A DNA stretch of 64,000 nucleotides from Takakia lepidozioides. Its lineage: Eukaryota; Streptophyta; Takakiopsida; Takakiales; Takakiaceae. The stretch is taken from the NCBI GenBank assembly GCA_030704615.1, contig CM060731.1, positions 50,716,001 to 50,780,000 of the forward strand. The letters are read 5' to 3'. The translations under genes were made by a program, and so were the position numbers. This document shows, one piece after another, positions 11,960 through 24,089 of this stretch. The notes under the pieces are model-generated. The model saw nothing but the letters and a program-made list of their open reading frames with translations. It had not been told where the DNA came from and ran no database searches. Position 1 is the stretch's first letter. Each line of letters begins with the position of its first letter.

Positions 11960-13690
11960 GCCAGCAACAGGACTGACGACAGTGTGTATGAAGCAGACAG
12001 TGGAAGCTTAGAGAAGTAAGAAGCAGTGAATCTCACGGCATCCTCTTCCAATTTTGGTGTAGTGAACTGGCTGTTGTAAGCAGAGGGTGAGCTCTATTTG
12101 AAAGGTCCGATCAGGTTGTTGTTTCTTCTGAAGGAAACATGACCACAGAGTGGGGATTTCCAGTTAAGGATTGATATTGTATTTTAGTTCCACAACACAA
12201 CACTGAGATATTTAACAATTCGCACTCATTTGTAGCCACAATCCAGGACATATGTGATGCATCTATGCTTTGCTTTTGTACACTAATTACTCGCCCATTC
12301 TCATCTATTTACAGAAATTGCTTGATTGTTGTCCACTGATTTCTTGCTGTAAAGTGTGCATCACCTTTTTGTGTGACCAGGATGGACCTTCCTGCAAGGG
12401 GTGAGGTCTGGCCTATTATTAGCGGAGCAGTGGGAGGGAGCAAATAGTCACTCATGTCGTTTGTGCTGATAGACCAAGCTTCAGTTTCAAGGAAGTGGAA
12501 AGAAGGGGAGAAGTGACTAGTGGGGGTTTTCTTGGAAGAATGGTGTGGAACAGATGAGCGAAGTGCTGCACTGGATTAAAAAACCAAAGACAAGACGAGG
12601 AAGGGCATCCCCAAAGTGAGACCCTTTACCTTTGCACACTATTTTAGGTCATGTTCTTTATTGAGCTTTGCACATTCGTTCAGTAACCAGTAGCAATAAT
12701 GGATCATGCCGGCAGAGATGAATCAATTTTCATCTACATTGATTAGATTCCCAATTGTAGTTAATCTCATATCTTTATGAGAGAACAACCTTATGACCAG
12801 CATGGAGACACCTTGGACAAGACTCCCAACAAAATTTGTATGAGAATATAGCATAGAAATTTCCTTGTCACAAAAAATATTATATGCTAGAATTGGAATA
12901 ATCCTTGAACAAAAATGAAATTGACACAACCTTGAGCGGGGTAATTTTCAGCTCACTAGTAGAAAGGGTTGTGAAGCCTTAAAACAAGCCTGAAGCATAT
13001 ACTCCTTTCCTCTCAAGAAGCAAGGTTTCACAACAAAGGGGCGAGCGGAAAGAGCAAGCAACGCGCGAGAGGAGGATCAAACACACGGATCTGACACAAA
13101 GCAACTCTCATCCAAGCCATGTACACCAAAATCACATATACACTAACACCCGAGTACACCGCCCTGGCCTTGTGTCAGGGCGCCGTCTTTATACAAAAGC
13201 CCTAGCTTTAGTGGCCCGCCGCGTGGCGAGGTGTCACAAGCCAAAGACCACGGCACCGTCTTGTAGCCCTAGATCTGATGAAGGGCTAGGATGTTGCCAC
13301 CAGCCCAAAACTAACCCTAACCTAGGTATCATTGTAATGGTTTAACGGCTTTATACGCCTTAATTTTATACTGCGGATGTGTATCGCCGTTTTGGATGAA
13401 ACGGGCCATTTCTAGGCTAATCAAATATGGGGCTTTACATCTGTGTAGCCTACCCCCTACGAAAAATCCTGAGCTCCGCGAAGGAGAACAAGTAATAGGA
13501 AAATATCACCCTCCACTGCTAGGTGAAAAACCTACCAAGAGAAAACCTGGCACTTGCAAGTTGGGCCGAGGACAAAACCCTTGGCTAGGAAAACCGTGCA
13601 GGGAGTACAGATGGTGATATACCATGAAAAATGTTGTTAAATCCTAGAGATGTCAAGTCCTAGGACCCCAATAGTCACCATCCGCAAACT
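11960..13690. other. No gene recognised
   Basis: Non-coding by inspection, mostly AT-rich. The segment at about 13.02-13.60 kb is more GC-rich and could be part of a retroelement leader or LTR adjoining the integrase remnant, but no partner repeat was found in the window. Confidence 0.35.
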
Positions 13691-14272
13691 AAGACTAAGC
13701 CGCTGAGAAAAGAAGAGGATGAAGCTGAAGTAGATTGGCACAAAGGAGTGGATACCTTTCTTCCCCCTATTCTCTTTGCTTATCGCACCGCCGTGCATGC
13801 TAGCACCAAGAAGACTCCTTTTGAGTTGTTGTATGGTCGCAAATGTGTTTCTCCTTTGCATTCTATCCCTCTTATCTCTACTGTTGCTGATCCGGTTGAT
13901 CTTGAGACCTTTGTTGAGGATCTTCATGCTTGGCATGCGGTGTCTATCCATGATGCCAAGACGAACATTGGTAAGGCTCAGCTAACACAGGCCCGTAATT
14001 TTAACAAGCGTGTCAAGTATTCTAACATGTTTCAGGTGCGACAGACCGTGTACATTCGATTACAGCATGGCAAGCATGCATGCAAATCTAAGCTCAAGAT
14101 CGACGGTCCATACTTGATCTATCAATTTTTACGTGGACGACGTGCTCTCCTTATTCCACAAGGCTCTAATACTGAAGTGCGGGATGAACCTATTTCCTTG
14201 ACCGACTTGGTGCATTCCGAACTAGTTTTTGATCTTACATGTATCAATGTGGAGGGGCGCACGGTGGGGTGA
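13690..14272 (+). pseudogene. Ty3-gypsy integrase C-terminal fragment
   Basis: The plus-strand open stretch from 13748 (likely open from about 13690) begins in the integrase core after the catalytic region. It has the gypsy-typical string FAYRTAVHASTKKTPFELLY then GRKC, followed by a C-terminal domain ending in a TGA at 14270. There is no D,D-35-E part in front and no chromodomain visible behind. This is a different lineage from the element at 35-43 kb; the sequences after the core are not similar. Isolated relic, 5' truncated. Confidence 0.75.
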
Positions 14273-14290
14273 TGTATTGATCTTCTTCAA

Positions 14291-14569
14291 ATGTTTGAAG
14301 TCTTTGCTAGCGTAAATGGAGTGCCTGAGAACTTCAAAATGACTATCTTTAGGATGAGCATGAAGGGGTCAGCTTGGGACTTGCTGCATGCAACAGTCAT
14401 GGATGATCCCAACCTCAATTGGGCGACCCTTATAGAATGGGCTAAGACCTTGTTCAAGCCTCCTGAAAGACCTCTAGACTGCTTTGTTAAGCTCTCGTCT
14501 CGTCCTGGAGAATCCTTGTGGCAATTTTACATGGACATCAAGTCTGTTGCTGTTGAGAACATCCACTAG
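14291..14569 (+). pseudogene. Retrotransposon gag fragment
   Basis: 92 codons with a retrotrans_gag-type pattern: WDLLHATVMDDPNLNWATLI then EWAKTLFKPPERPLDCFVKL, SRPGESLWQFYMDIK. It starts 19 bases after the integrase fragment ends. Gag normally lies 5' of pol, so the two fragments come from different elements or from a tandem junction. Confidence 0.6.
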
Positions 14570-14574
14570 AAGAG

Positions 14575-15100
14575 AAACCGGCTTTTTCCACGGTTTTTTT
14601 CACACTTTTTGCTGTGGAATCAGCCGCAGTCCACACCTGCCGTGGGTGTAAGAAACGACTAGTGCTTTCGGACACCCCGTGGACGGCCTGACTCTCGGGC
14701 GGCCCTGTGGAAAAGTCCATGGGTGGCTTTTTTCACGGGGTGCATGGTGACATGGCCGCTGACATGGCAGAGTGTGAAAAAGGTCAGTGTGGCATGTTTC
14801 ACGGCGGATTTCACACTTTGAACAAGACACTATGTGACACGTGTCATATTTCACACCTTCGATAAGTCACCATGCAACACGTGTTCGTTCCTGTGTGATG
14901 GTACGCATTAATTAATTAATAATTTATTTCCAATATTAAGTTTGAATATTAATGGATTTAATTTATTGTTATTATTATGATGATGATGATTATTATTATA
15001 GGGAAAATGGACAGTGGCCTTGATGAGAACATTATTAAATAACAAAATATTGAAAGTATGTTTTTAGAAATTATATTTATTCGCTCAAATACCAAAACAC
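14575..15100. other. Non-coding, probable small element
   Basis: A segment with recurring TTTCACAC / GTGTGAAA and CCACGG / CCGTGG words in both orientations (14.58-14.9 kb), then AT-rich DNA with a TGA/TTA microsatellite (14.97-15.0 kb). It resembles a MITE, but clear terminal repeats were not resolved. Confidence 0.3.
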
Positions 15101-15179
15101 ATCCTTTGCAGGGAAGGAGAGTTTGCCTTAGTGTCTATGTTGAGTTGCGTCTCCTACTCTCTGTAATCTAATAGGCATT

Positions 15180-15780
15180 CACCTTTTTCCCTCGGTTGTC
15201 CCACCCTTGACTGGGGTCAGAAAAGCATTCATTCCATAGCTTCTCCTCATCTCTGTTACATGTTTCTGGATACTTTCCTATTGTCACTTTGGCAGTATCA
15301 TGTCAAAATCACTCCAAACTATGTACCATAGATACCCATGCAGGTTTCTTGTAGCTATCCTTCCACAGGGAATCATAAGTAATCTGGAGCTTGAAATCCG
15401 GCCCTCTTGGATGACACTCTATCCCTGCTCCTTCAGCTATCCATGCCTCTGCACAGATCATGCATACATCCTTGCATTGCTGTTAGCAGCTGACAATGGC
15501 AGCCTAGATTTGTTCCAGCAAACACCCAACTCAACTTATCACACCAGTTCCTATTCTCAATTGCATCTACCACTCTGTAATCCAAAGGCATTTACCTTCC
15601 AAGACGGTTGTCCCACCATTGACTGGGGTCAGAAAAGTATTCATTCCACAGCTTCTCCTCTCTGTTACCTATTTCTGGATACTTTCATGTTGTCACTTTG
15701 GTAGTATCATGTCAAAGGCACTCCAAACTATCAAAGGTTCACTCAACCAGCTAACTTGCAGAATTCTTGAAACATGAAAA
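15180..15780. repeat. Dispersed repeat, two partial copies
   Basis: The block beginning ggttgtcccaccnttgactg (15197) and running through the gtcagaaaagnattcattcc string to the ggatactttc...gtcactttgg string recurs at 15607-15750. It is found again at 23463-23640 and, more weakly, at 24037 and 55600-56530. The spacer (cccatgcaggtttcttgtag and following) is shared with 23750-23960. It is therefore a multi-copy element that also occurs inside the CACTA element. Coding capacity uncertain. Confidence 0.75.
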
Positions 15781-16189
15781 TTTAGGGCGATTCTGATAAG
15801 AGGGGAAAATAGAGTGAAATGACATGGCATTGAAAAGAATACAAGTTCAGAGAGGGGGAATGGTACATGGGAGATTCAATGAGCTGCTTTACCATGGTCG
15901 CTTGTAGTTACACATCACTTGAGACGAAGTGGGGAGGGTATAGGGCATGTAACCTGACCTGCATTCTGGTGTTTTCATAATGTGAGAGTCCTTGGTCTGT
16001 CATTGTTGTGGATGTTTTGAGATGGTGAGCAGCAACCTGTTGTCTTAAGCATAGCTGAAATGTACATATATTGTTAGTGCTCATAATCATATTAAGTCCG
16101 AGTTCCTGTATGGTGTGGCAGGGGGCATGTGCCTTAGGGTGCATAGGTCGGAGCCATGATCTCTCCCACCCGTTCCCCTGCTTCCCCGA

Positions 16190-16430
16190 TCCCCGCTAAC
16201 CCCTTATACAATCTCTTGTCTTCTTCATCCCCTCATCCTCCAACCGCCCTGAACCTAAGCCCCCTGATCCCGGGATCCCCCTAATCCCCCCCTGATCCCC
16301 CGATCCCCCCTGATCCCGCCCTGAACCTGAGCCCCCTGATCCCCTGATCCCCCCCCCCCAATCCCTGGTTGTCTGATCCACCTCAAGGATCCCCTCGCCC
16401 CCTCGCCCCTTCATCCCCTTCACAGCACAG
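16190..16430. repeat. GATCCCC-rich low-complexity tract
   Basis: Irregular array of CCCCTGATCCC / GATCCCC words, including a duplicated string (cctgaacctaagccccctga versus cctgaacctgagccccctga). The same word occurs on the opposite strand as GGGGATC at 28.8-30.3 kb. Confidence 0.7.
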
Positions 16431-16477
16431 TGGACGCCAAAGAAGGCACAAAGGCATTACAAAGAAGAGGACAAGCT

Positions 16478-17450
16478 TCATTTTTTTTTCGTGGGGAATG
16501 GAGATACAATAGCTACATCCTTAGCATCCGAGGCATGCACATGTGACAGTCTACGCTGCAAATCTGCATCATCCCAATTATCCACTATCCATTCACAAAG
16601 AAAATCCTGCTTTGATACTGCGTACTCACATGTAAACCAATCTGCTGTAAAAGTTGCCCCCCATTTTTTTGTGATTTTGGTCTCCAAGTATTTTTGTATG
16701 AAAGTCATTACAAAATAGCCACACTCCCAGCCACTTGGTTGTTGTGGCACCTCAGGTTCCAGCCACTCCTCAGGTTCCAGCCACTCCTAAGGTTCCAGCC
16801 ACTCCTAAGGTTCCAGCCACTCCTCAGGTTCCAGCCATTCCAAAGTATTGAGTCCGGTTCGGCTTTGTGTAGGTATGCTCTAAAAGTGCAAAGACGCGTT
16901 TCAAAAGCAAGTCGGCTATGGGATCTGAATGATGTCATGGAATTCAGATGAACAAACTTGGACTTATCAAAAACCATCCCAATGGCCCCTGCAGAACGTA
17001 CATGTGTTTGAGGCCAGACACCACTAATGCTTTCCATTCTCCAAATCAAATCAAAGTCGGTCAAAGCTGCAAAACAGGAGGATTGAGGGACGCACCCAGA
17101 GCATAAGGGGATGAACCATGTCTGAACCTTATCTGGATCCTTCCCTAGGCACTTCTCAGTTACCCAATCATTTACAAGCCCTTTGGAAATCCTGTGAAGG
17201 TCGTCCTCGGTTGATGCCTCCAAAGCCGTCCATATCAGTGTGTCCATCACAACCCACCAGCAACGATTACTCTCCTCCAGGGATGGCTGCAGAATATTGG
17301 CATACAAAAACACCCCTCCATCCCCCGCTTCCCCATACAATTTTGACAACCGTAGATAATCCCATGAACCCAGAATGGACTCCTGTGGAGTGCCTTTGAA
17401 GAAAACAAGGCAGCCCTTGTCCTCTGGGAGCTTTTCCCTCAGTCTATTCT
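16478..17450 (-). pseudogene. Ulp1-like (C48) cysteine protease domain of a TE gene
   Basis: Minus strand. The catalytic-Cys block reads PQQPSGWECGYFVMTFIQKY at about 16750-16690, matching the Q-x-x-G-x-(D/E)-C-G pattern of Ulp1/SENP SUMO proteases. Upstream, 17349-16860 holds a beta-strand-like FIPLCSG and KFVHLNSM; the latter sits where the family's Asp would be, and shows Asn instead. Between them five 18-bp repeats insert GWNLRS hexapeptides. The frames of the two halves differ, so an indel or intron lies near 16.74 kb. Ulp1 domains occur in several plant DNA transposons as well as host deSUMOylases; the TE-filled surroundings favour the former. Activity is unlikely given the Asn and the break. 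Confidence 0.6.
16751..16840. repeat. 18-bp tandem repeat, 5 copies
   Basis: Five units of about CTCAGGTTCCAGCCACTC (CTAAGG variants in two). On the minus strand the repeat stays in the protease reading frame and encodes GWNLRS repeatedly, because 18 is divisible by three. Confidence 0.85.
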
Positions 17451-19320
17451 GGTTTTTCCATTTAACACAAGTTCACGAAGTCACACATGTAGGCAATTAA
17501 CTGTTAAGGGTGTTTTCAAGCAACCATATCATCCCCCTATCATGAGTATAAGCCCTGCTGAATGTACTCACCATGAATTTGGTCCCCCCTTGGGTCGTTG
17601 GAAGCCCTGGCCCACTTACTTAGTGACTTCTGGCCGACCAGATTTTGCCTCCCATTTCTCCCCTGTTCTGGTGATAGATTTACTTTCCCTCTCAGCTGCA
17701 CGGTTCTCCTCCCTCCCCCGCATTGTCACCCATATTATTTGCGCACGCTTCGGCTCCCCCTCATCCTTCGGGGGTCTTTGCTTCCCCTTGCCGATCCCCT
17801 CTCCGGTTTGCTCCCCCTTGCCCTTCATGTGTTCCTTCTCCTTCCCCTTATCATTTGTTTCTTTCTGATCCACCTGCTCCATGCCCTGCAGGTTCAATTG
17901 GCGTCCCGAAGTTTTTGCAACAATCCTATGTCATGTTCGACCTGCTACTGGGCCATATGATGGTTTGTTGGAGGTCAAACCCATGTGCAGGGGGGTGGAG
18001 CAGAAACCATATGCGCAGGCACTGTCAGACCCGTGGTGAATGTGGAGCTAGGGGTGACCCCCAATTCAATATTCCAAGGATATGTGGAAGCGATGGGAGC
18101 AGTACCAAGTGGCTGGAGTAAGCGCTCTGCTGTGGGGGAGACCAGACTATCTACGAGTGCGGATAACAACGGGATGGCTTGTGGATGGTACGGGGGTGCA
18201 CCTGGGAAAACTGATATGGGCGGAACAAACCCCTCCGTTGCCAATTCGGTGTTCCCTGCCAATGACTTGCGTTCAGGGGTCACCAACGTTGAAATAACCT
18301 CAACCTATTTCGTCAGCAGAGGACTGGAAATAGCTGCTAATCTGCTGGACTTGGTAGTTGGATCCACCATTCTTGGCACATCCTCCCTCTCCACATGGGA
18401 AGCACACACAGACTCAGGATGAGTTGAAAGAGGTGATTGGACAAGGGCAGAGAGTGAAGGACCACAAAGAGACACAACAGCCCGCGACAGAGCATATACA
18501 TTGAGGGGAGCATGCATGACATCGGGAACAACGTTGGGGGATGACACCTCGGGGGATGGAGCACTGAGGGGGGGGACCAGAGGGAGTCACAGTAGCATGC
18601 GAGAGAGCATACATATGTGGGGAAGAAGAGTGGAAGTCAGGGGCAGACAGGGGGGGACCAGGGTTACACACGGATGCATGCTTCATACAAGACAAATCTG
18701 GGGGAGCAGACAAAAAATCGGGAGTAGAGGCGGGGGCTGCCAGGGCTAAAGGGAGATCAGAAAGGGAGGGAGCAGTGATACACACTAAAGCAGTACCAGA
18801 TGAGGGGGGAGCACAAAAAGAAAACTCATGCGAGGAGGGAGATGAGTCCGATGGGATAGCATGCGGTGAGACCGCGAGGGTAGCCACTTCTGGGGGAGCA
18901 AGTAATGGAAGAAGTACAGAGGCGTGGGGATCACATGGTTGGGGAGGAGTTGCAGAGAGGGCGGCAGACACAGGGGGGGGGGGGGGGGGGGGGGGGAGAG
19001 GAGGGTAGCACCTGGTGCGGGTTCACAAATTTGAAGGGGAGCAGCGGCAGGGACATCACATGATGGGGCAGCAGAGACAGAGAGGGTAGCAGAGAGGAGG
19101 GCCGCTCCTTGGGAGCAATCAGAGATAGGAAGGGGAGAAGAGGCGGGGGCAACAAAGACAGCGAGGGCAGTGGAATATTCCCTTGGGGAGTCTAAAAGAA
19201 GACTGTGAGGTAGAACAGTATGAGAGGGGATGGGATTGACATCAACTTCCGCAATGGGTGTGTATAAACCTGCCATCGGAGATTCCACTTGAAAAGTCTC
19301 TGTATGAGGCGCTTGAAGGT
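17450..19320. other. Low-complexity region, possible linker exons of a minus-strand TE gene
   Basis: Biased sequence with plus-strand GGGGGAGCA / GAGGGGGGAGC words and a poly-G run. The minus strand at 17897-17616 encodes a Lys/Glu-rich stretch (ETNDKGKEKEHMKGKGEQTG). At 18.4-19.3 kb it encodes Ser/Ala/Pro-rich sequence. These could be disordered linker exons between the Ulp1 part and the exons at 19.3-20.06 kb, but composition alone would produce such ORFs. Confidence 0.3.
18974..18998. repeat. Poly-G tract
   Basis: An almost uninterrupted G run of about 25 bases, within a G-rich strand context. Confidence 0.9.
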
Positions 19321-19321
19321 C

Positions 19322-20064
19322 TTCAACCTATGAGGGTGTTGGCGACGCCATCTGCAATGCATGGTGGGACAATTGCGATGAATTGAAGGCGTCCACGTCG
19401 ATGTGGGAAAGGTGAGGGGCATATGGTGACACTCGTCGGTCGTATAGTTCATGTCTTCTCGCCAACAACACCTTGTTTGCTCGTAAGACCTCCTCCATGA
19501 CATTTTGAACTCCAACATCAGCTGCCTCAACCTCACCTATCACAGAGACAAGCGCTTGTGTCTTAGCTTTGACCCCCGTGATCCCGTGATCCCCCGATCC
19601 CCGACTGTAAAGTCTGCTCCCCCATTTATCTATTCCAATTCCGATCTTCACAATGACAAACTGTTGGAGAGGCAAAGCATGCACTTACTCAAAAGATGCA
19701 CGTAGCGTCCCAAATCAATGTGCTCCCGCCTAAATAATAGATCCTCCCAGGCCCTGGCTGCACGTCGTATGCCTTTGGCATCGTTACCCTTGCACCACAA
19801 AACTTGGAAGTGGGCCGTTTCCGTTGTTGCAAATTCATGAAACGCTCGGGCATGCACCATGCGAAGAAATGCTCGGCAGGAGTCGACGATCTGCATTTTG
19901 TCCTGCATTGTACCATATCTAAGCTGACCCTCTGCCAGGAACACTTCTTTCAACATACTCTCGTGATTCTGAAAATTCCCAAACGTCCGCCAACCTCCAT
20001 GCAATAAGAGTCCAAATCCATGGTAGGGCAGTTTGTGAGCAGTCTGCGGTGCAAAAAACATCAT
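19322..20064 (-). CDS. Two exons of an unrecognised TE-like protein
   Basis: Minus strand. The first exon, 20064 to about 19688, reads LPYHGFGLLLHGGWRTFGNF, ...QDKMQIVDSCRAFLRMVHAR, ...RAARAWEDLLFRREHIDLGR and ends at a strong donor (GTAAGTGC). The next open stretch starts after the acceptor-like tctccaacag at about 19668 and runs to about 19322 (VMEEVLRANKVLLARRHELY, helical). I do not recognise the family. Strand and spacing suggest it is the 5' part of the gene whose Ulp1 domain lies at 16.5-17.4 kb, with the low-complexity region between. The N-terminus is uncertain because the ORF opens only 33 bases from the divergent plus-strand gene. Confidence 0.4.
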
Positions 20065-20096
20065 GATATGACTGGGGCAGATGCCGTGTCTTAATA

Positions 20097-21825
20097 GTGG
20101 AGGCAGAGGCGGACCTCAGAGTTCGTGATGGCGCGAAACAAAGGAATCCCTATAAGTGCAAGTTTTTTGGGCGGCCCATGAAGGATAAGGTTAGGTTGAC
20201 TAGGCATGTCATTGATGGGGAGGGTTGTCCTTGGTTGAACATGGTGGATGGTTGGGACGAGGTTGAGTTGCCACTAAAACCCTGGCCCGTTGCCGAGTTC
20301 CCGAAGCAGGTTACTCATTTTGTGGAGAGGTTGAGAGTGTGTACAAACCCCGAAGCGTGGCGCGTACCAGGAGACGACATGTCCCATACTGATCGGCAGC
20401 AGCAGCCCAAAGGAGCAAGAAAATGGAAGCCTGATGGCCCTGCACCATCACAAGTGGCTGCCCCTGACAAGAGGAGTAGCCGTAGTGGGTCCGACACTAA
20501 TTTTGAGCGCACCAAACCAAATAAGGGGGCAAAAAAGGTTAAGATTGTTACTACTTTACCCTCTGTCCGTGAGAGACAAGCCAAAGTGCGGCCTGAACTC
20601 GCTGTCACTTGGAGTAGAAAACCAAAGAAAAAGTATCCCTACAGCCGTGAGCAGCCAGCAGCAGAAATGGGGGGGATCGGACATGGGGGGGATCCGTCTC
20701 AAAGTCAGGGGGGCCAGTCCGGAAAACAGCGAAGACACGTAGATGTGGGGGAGCAGACTACTCATCAGGACGAGGGGGAGCAGCCTGGGAGCTCGGGGAC
20801 TCTTGCAGGGGATGGGGCCATGGACATCAACCACGACACACCGCACCCGATCACTCCTGCTGGAACATGTATACGCCTGCAACATGGACTTCTCCCTTCC
20901 AATTTTGCTGACCAGAATGATGAAAGATTCTGGGATGCATTTGTGGATTTCGCATGGAGTGGAGGGTTTGCAATGCAAGTGGAGAGGGCTGAACGCCGCT
21001 GGAGAAGATGGCTTCTACAAGCACAAGTTTGCTTCACCCCCCAATCTTTTTTTCAGTTTATGGCCATCTGCTCCCCCCAATAGTTTCCCAGGATTGCCCC
21101 CGTTTTGTAAATGCTCATTCTGTGTTGCATTTTTGCCTGTAGATCAATGCTTCCGCGGGAGAAATTGAGGCTGTGCGGAAATCAGTGCGGGCATGGAGCA
21201 CCTGCAAAGACGGCGTTCCCTGTGCTCTATCCATTGGGCTGGAGTTGGAAGATTTTGAGAGCTACCTTGTGGGAAAGAAGAGTATTCCTTTCGTAACACC
21301 CTCCTGTCCGGTGAATGTTGTTCCCCCATCATGCCTGTCTCTGCTCCCCCTTCATCGTCTACCCCCCCCCCCCCCCCCCCCCCCTCCCGCCTCTGCTGTA
21401 AACAGGTCTGCTCGCCCCATATCAGGTCCCCCCACGTCATGTCCCCCTTGCACCGTTCCCCCCTCTTCTGCTCCCTCGACTTCTTTCAGGTCTGCTCCCC
21501 CCTCTGCTGCTCCCTCCTCTTCTGCTCCCCCCTCATCTCTAGATCTCCAGTTTGATATTGTTGAGCTATTGCTGCAGGGGGAACAACCTTAGGCCTAGTC
21601 TTTGCCATCGGCAACGAGCACACGACGATCAAATACATAAAAGAAAAAGCAAGGAACAGAAGCTTGAGAAAACAAGGAAGAGCACACGGATTGCAACGAA
21701 CAAAAGGAAAACACAAAGCAAAGACAACAAAGAGGATATGAGTAGAGCAGCTGAAAAACCACAACGAAGAGCCGCCACCGAAGAGTCGCTTAGCGAGGAA
21801 GACATTCCGCACGTGCAGTGTACCT
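20097..21825 (+). CDS. BED-like zinc-finger protein gene, probably TE-derived
   Basis: Plus strand. The open stretch at 20097-21083 starts with a BED-type finger pattern: RNPYKCKFFGRPMKDKVRLT then RHVIDGEGCPW. It is like hAT-family N-termini but with Phe where a second CxxC cysteine is expected. A long hydrophilic Pro/Lys/Gln-rich linker follows, then a C-part (DERFWDAFVDFAWSGGFAMQ). A second exon begins after gcctgtag at about 21143 (INASAGEIEAVRKSVRAWST) and runs into a Pro/Ser-rich stretch encoded by poly-C; a basic tail (KRKSKEQKLEKTRKSTRIAT) ends at 21827. No RNase H-like transposase core was seen. A second shortened copy of the RNPYKC start occurs at 22385. It may be an accessory ORF of the same element as the minus-strand genes. 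Confidence 0.45.
21361..21384. repeat. Poly-C tract
   Basis: A run of about 24 C within the Pro-rich coding stretch; it would be hypermutable in length. Confidence 0.9.
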
Positions 21826-21829
21826 AGGG

Positions 21830-22370
21830 GAGCGGACACGTGGGGGAGCAGGGGATCAGTCGATGGACATGTGGCAACAACACCAAAGTGGGGATCACCG
21901 ATGTCGACACGTGGGGAGATCTGGGCGGTCATAAGGGGGAGCAGGCATGGGGAGATGTGAAGGGGGAGCGAACCCCTAGCCACTCCCAGAACATGAGGAT
22001 CAAAGTAGGGGGACCAGGCACGTGGGGGGATGTTAGTAGAGGGGAGCTGACATGTGCAGAGAGTACTGGATATGACATGCATGGCGATTCCGTGGTCAAG
22101 GAGGTGACCTTTGTTGGTGTTTGCAATGCGTGTGCAAGCCTGGGAGCCCTGGAAAAGGGGAAAGAGGTCCATGGCAGCGAAGACAGGGGGAGCGGACAAT
22201 GCGGGGGGGGGACCAGACAATGGGGGAGCAAAAATTCGGGAGGGATTAGATATTTGGGGTTTTGCAAGTGACGGATTGAGGGAGGGAGACAACTCATGAG
22301 AGGAAGGGGACCAAAACTGCAGGGGCAGGGAATATGAGAAGAGACCATTGTGTAGGACGAGTAAAACACC
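21830..22370. other. GGGGGAGC-rich low-complexity DNA with a small PPR fragment
   Basis: Irregular GGGGGAGCAGG / CACGTGGGG words. Embedded at 22105-22175 (+) is a PPR scrap reading VTFVGVCNACASLGALEKGK, in the opposite orientation to the other PPR fragments in this window. Confidence 0.6.
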
Positions 22371-23460
22371 ATGCTAGGTCGAAAAAGAAATCCCTATAAG
22401 TGCATGCATTATGAGCTGGCCGGTATACAACCATCTTGGACTCTTCAACCTCTATCAATCCTATTCAGTTGCTCGATACCCAACCATGTTCGATTCTGCA
22501 ATACACAGACGTTCACATTTGAATCTAGCAAGGTAAGTAGTATGAAAAAACAAACATGAAGTTGAGGCTGAAGTTTAATATGCGAAAGGTACTATAGTTA
22601 CAGATCCTCATCCCCCTGCACATGGGATTTGGTGCAGCCTACGCCAATCCTATCAACTTTCAAAATAACAACACTACAACAGATGAGCGTTTTTATGACT
22701 GCAAATATGACTATTTTTTCAGTCCTATATGCGTTCATGACTACATGACTCTGAAGTGAAAAAAACGGCGTGATAGCGACTAGTCTTTAGGACTGTGTTT
22801 TGCAAGTCATAGCCGTGACTGCGTGCGTGGCACCTGGAGTCATGCAGAGGAGAGTGATGTAGTCACAACTCTATGATTTACATATGACTAACTATATGAC
22901 TACATTGTCTGCTGAGCGTTGCCTACATGGAGAGGCTTCAGTGGAACACGTGCACCACTGCGCAAGCGACACGTCACGCATTCGTGAGGGGATCGTATGA
23001 CTATATGTCTGCAAAGCGATGCCTACATGGAGAGGCGCCGGATGGACACGTGCGCCATTGCGGATTTGACACGTCATTTTTGAATAATATTTTTAACTTT
23101 AATAAATCACATTACAAAATTATAAAATTTAGATTATTAATTGATTTAAATTCTTCATTATATTTTTGGGAAAATAGACTGGACAAAATTCCAAATTGGA
23201 CAAGCATCCCCACGGATGCCTCAAAGTCTAATGCGGAGCAAAAATTAAGCAAACCGACACAAGGGCAGAAGTTTTTTTAGTACTTACAGTTCTGGTATAC
23301 TACAATGAAGGACTCTATTTACAACTATCGAATGCAATACTCCTTACAACTGCATTTGGCCAGCAACTCCGAAACGAACTTGGTGGCAGTGTGGCAGTCA
23401 CCACACACCCGAAGATTCTTCACGAGATGGAGAGACATCCCCGCACCTCATCAGCCCAAA

Positions 23461-24080
23461 ACCTCGATTGTCCCACCATTGACTGGGGTCAGAAAAGTTC
23501 CACAGCTTCTCCTCGTCTCTGTTACTTGTTTTTGGATACTTTCATGTTGTCACGTTGGCAATTTCATGTCAAAGTCACTCCAAACTATCAAAGGTTCACT
23601 CAACCAACTAACTTGCAGAATTCATAATGAAAATTGAGGGCCGATTATGATAAGAGGGAAAAACAGGGTGAAATGTGTTGAAGAATGTGCCTTGATTAAT
23701 AGTGCCTGATTTGATCAATTGTGTCGCTGCTGCTTCCAATTGACCATCTATCCATGCAGGTTTCTTGTACCTATCCTTCCACATCGAATCATAGATAATC
23801 TGGAGCATGAAATTCGGCCCTCTTGGATGAATCTGGACCCACACTCTATCCCTGCTCCTCAGCTATCCATGCCTCTGCACAAATCATGCATACATCCTCG
23901 CCTTGCTGCTAGCACTGACAATGACAGCCTAGAATTGTTCCAACAAACACTCCACCCTACTTATCACACTAGTTCCTATGCTCAATTGCATCTGCTACTC
24001 TCTATAATCCAACAGGCGTTCACCTTCTTGCCTCAATTGTCCCACCATTGACTGGGTTAGAGAAGTATTCATTCCACAGC
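23461..24080. repeat. Dispersed repeat copy inside the CACTA element
   Basis: Shares long stretches with 15.18-15.78 kb (tgactggggtcagaaaagtt, aaactatcaaaggttcactc, and others). Minus-strand reading gives KDRYKKPAWIDGQLEAAATQ, a string seen again in degraded form near 25.4-25.5 kb (-) and 57.55 kb (+). This suggests a repeated gene fragment, possibly attached to a PPR gene. Confidence 0.65.
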
Positions 24081-24089
24081 TTTTCCTCG

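Noticed and set aside
18414-19288. Minus-strand Ser/Ala/Pro-rich ORFs of 167-185 codons
   Set aside because: Could be disordered exons, but the strand bias (CTCCCCC words) explains them. Only mentioned as a possible linker.
21486-22292. 268-codon minus-strand ORF
   Set aside because: Composition-driven: it runs antisense to the basic tail of the BED-finger gene and GGGGGAGC filler. It has no domain, only a short antisense PPR-like string.
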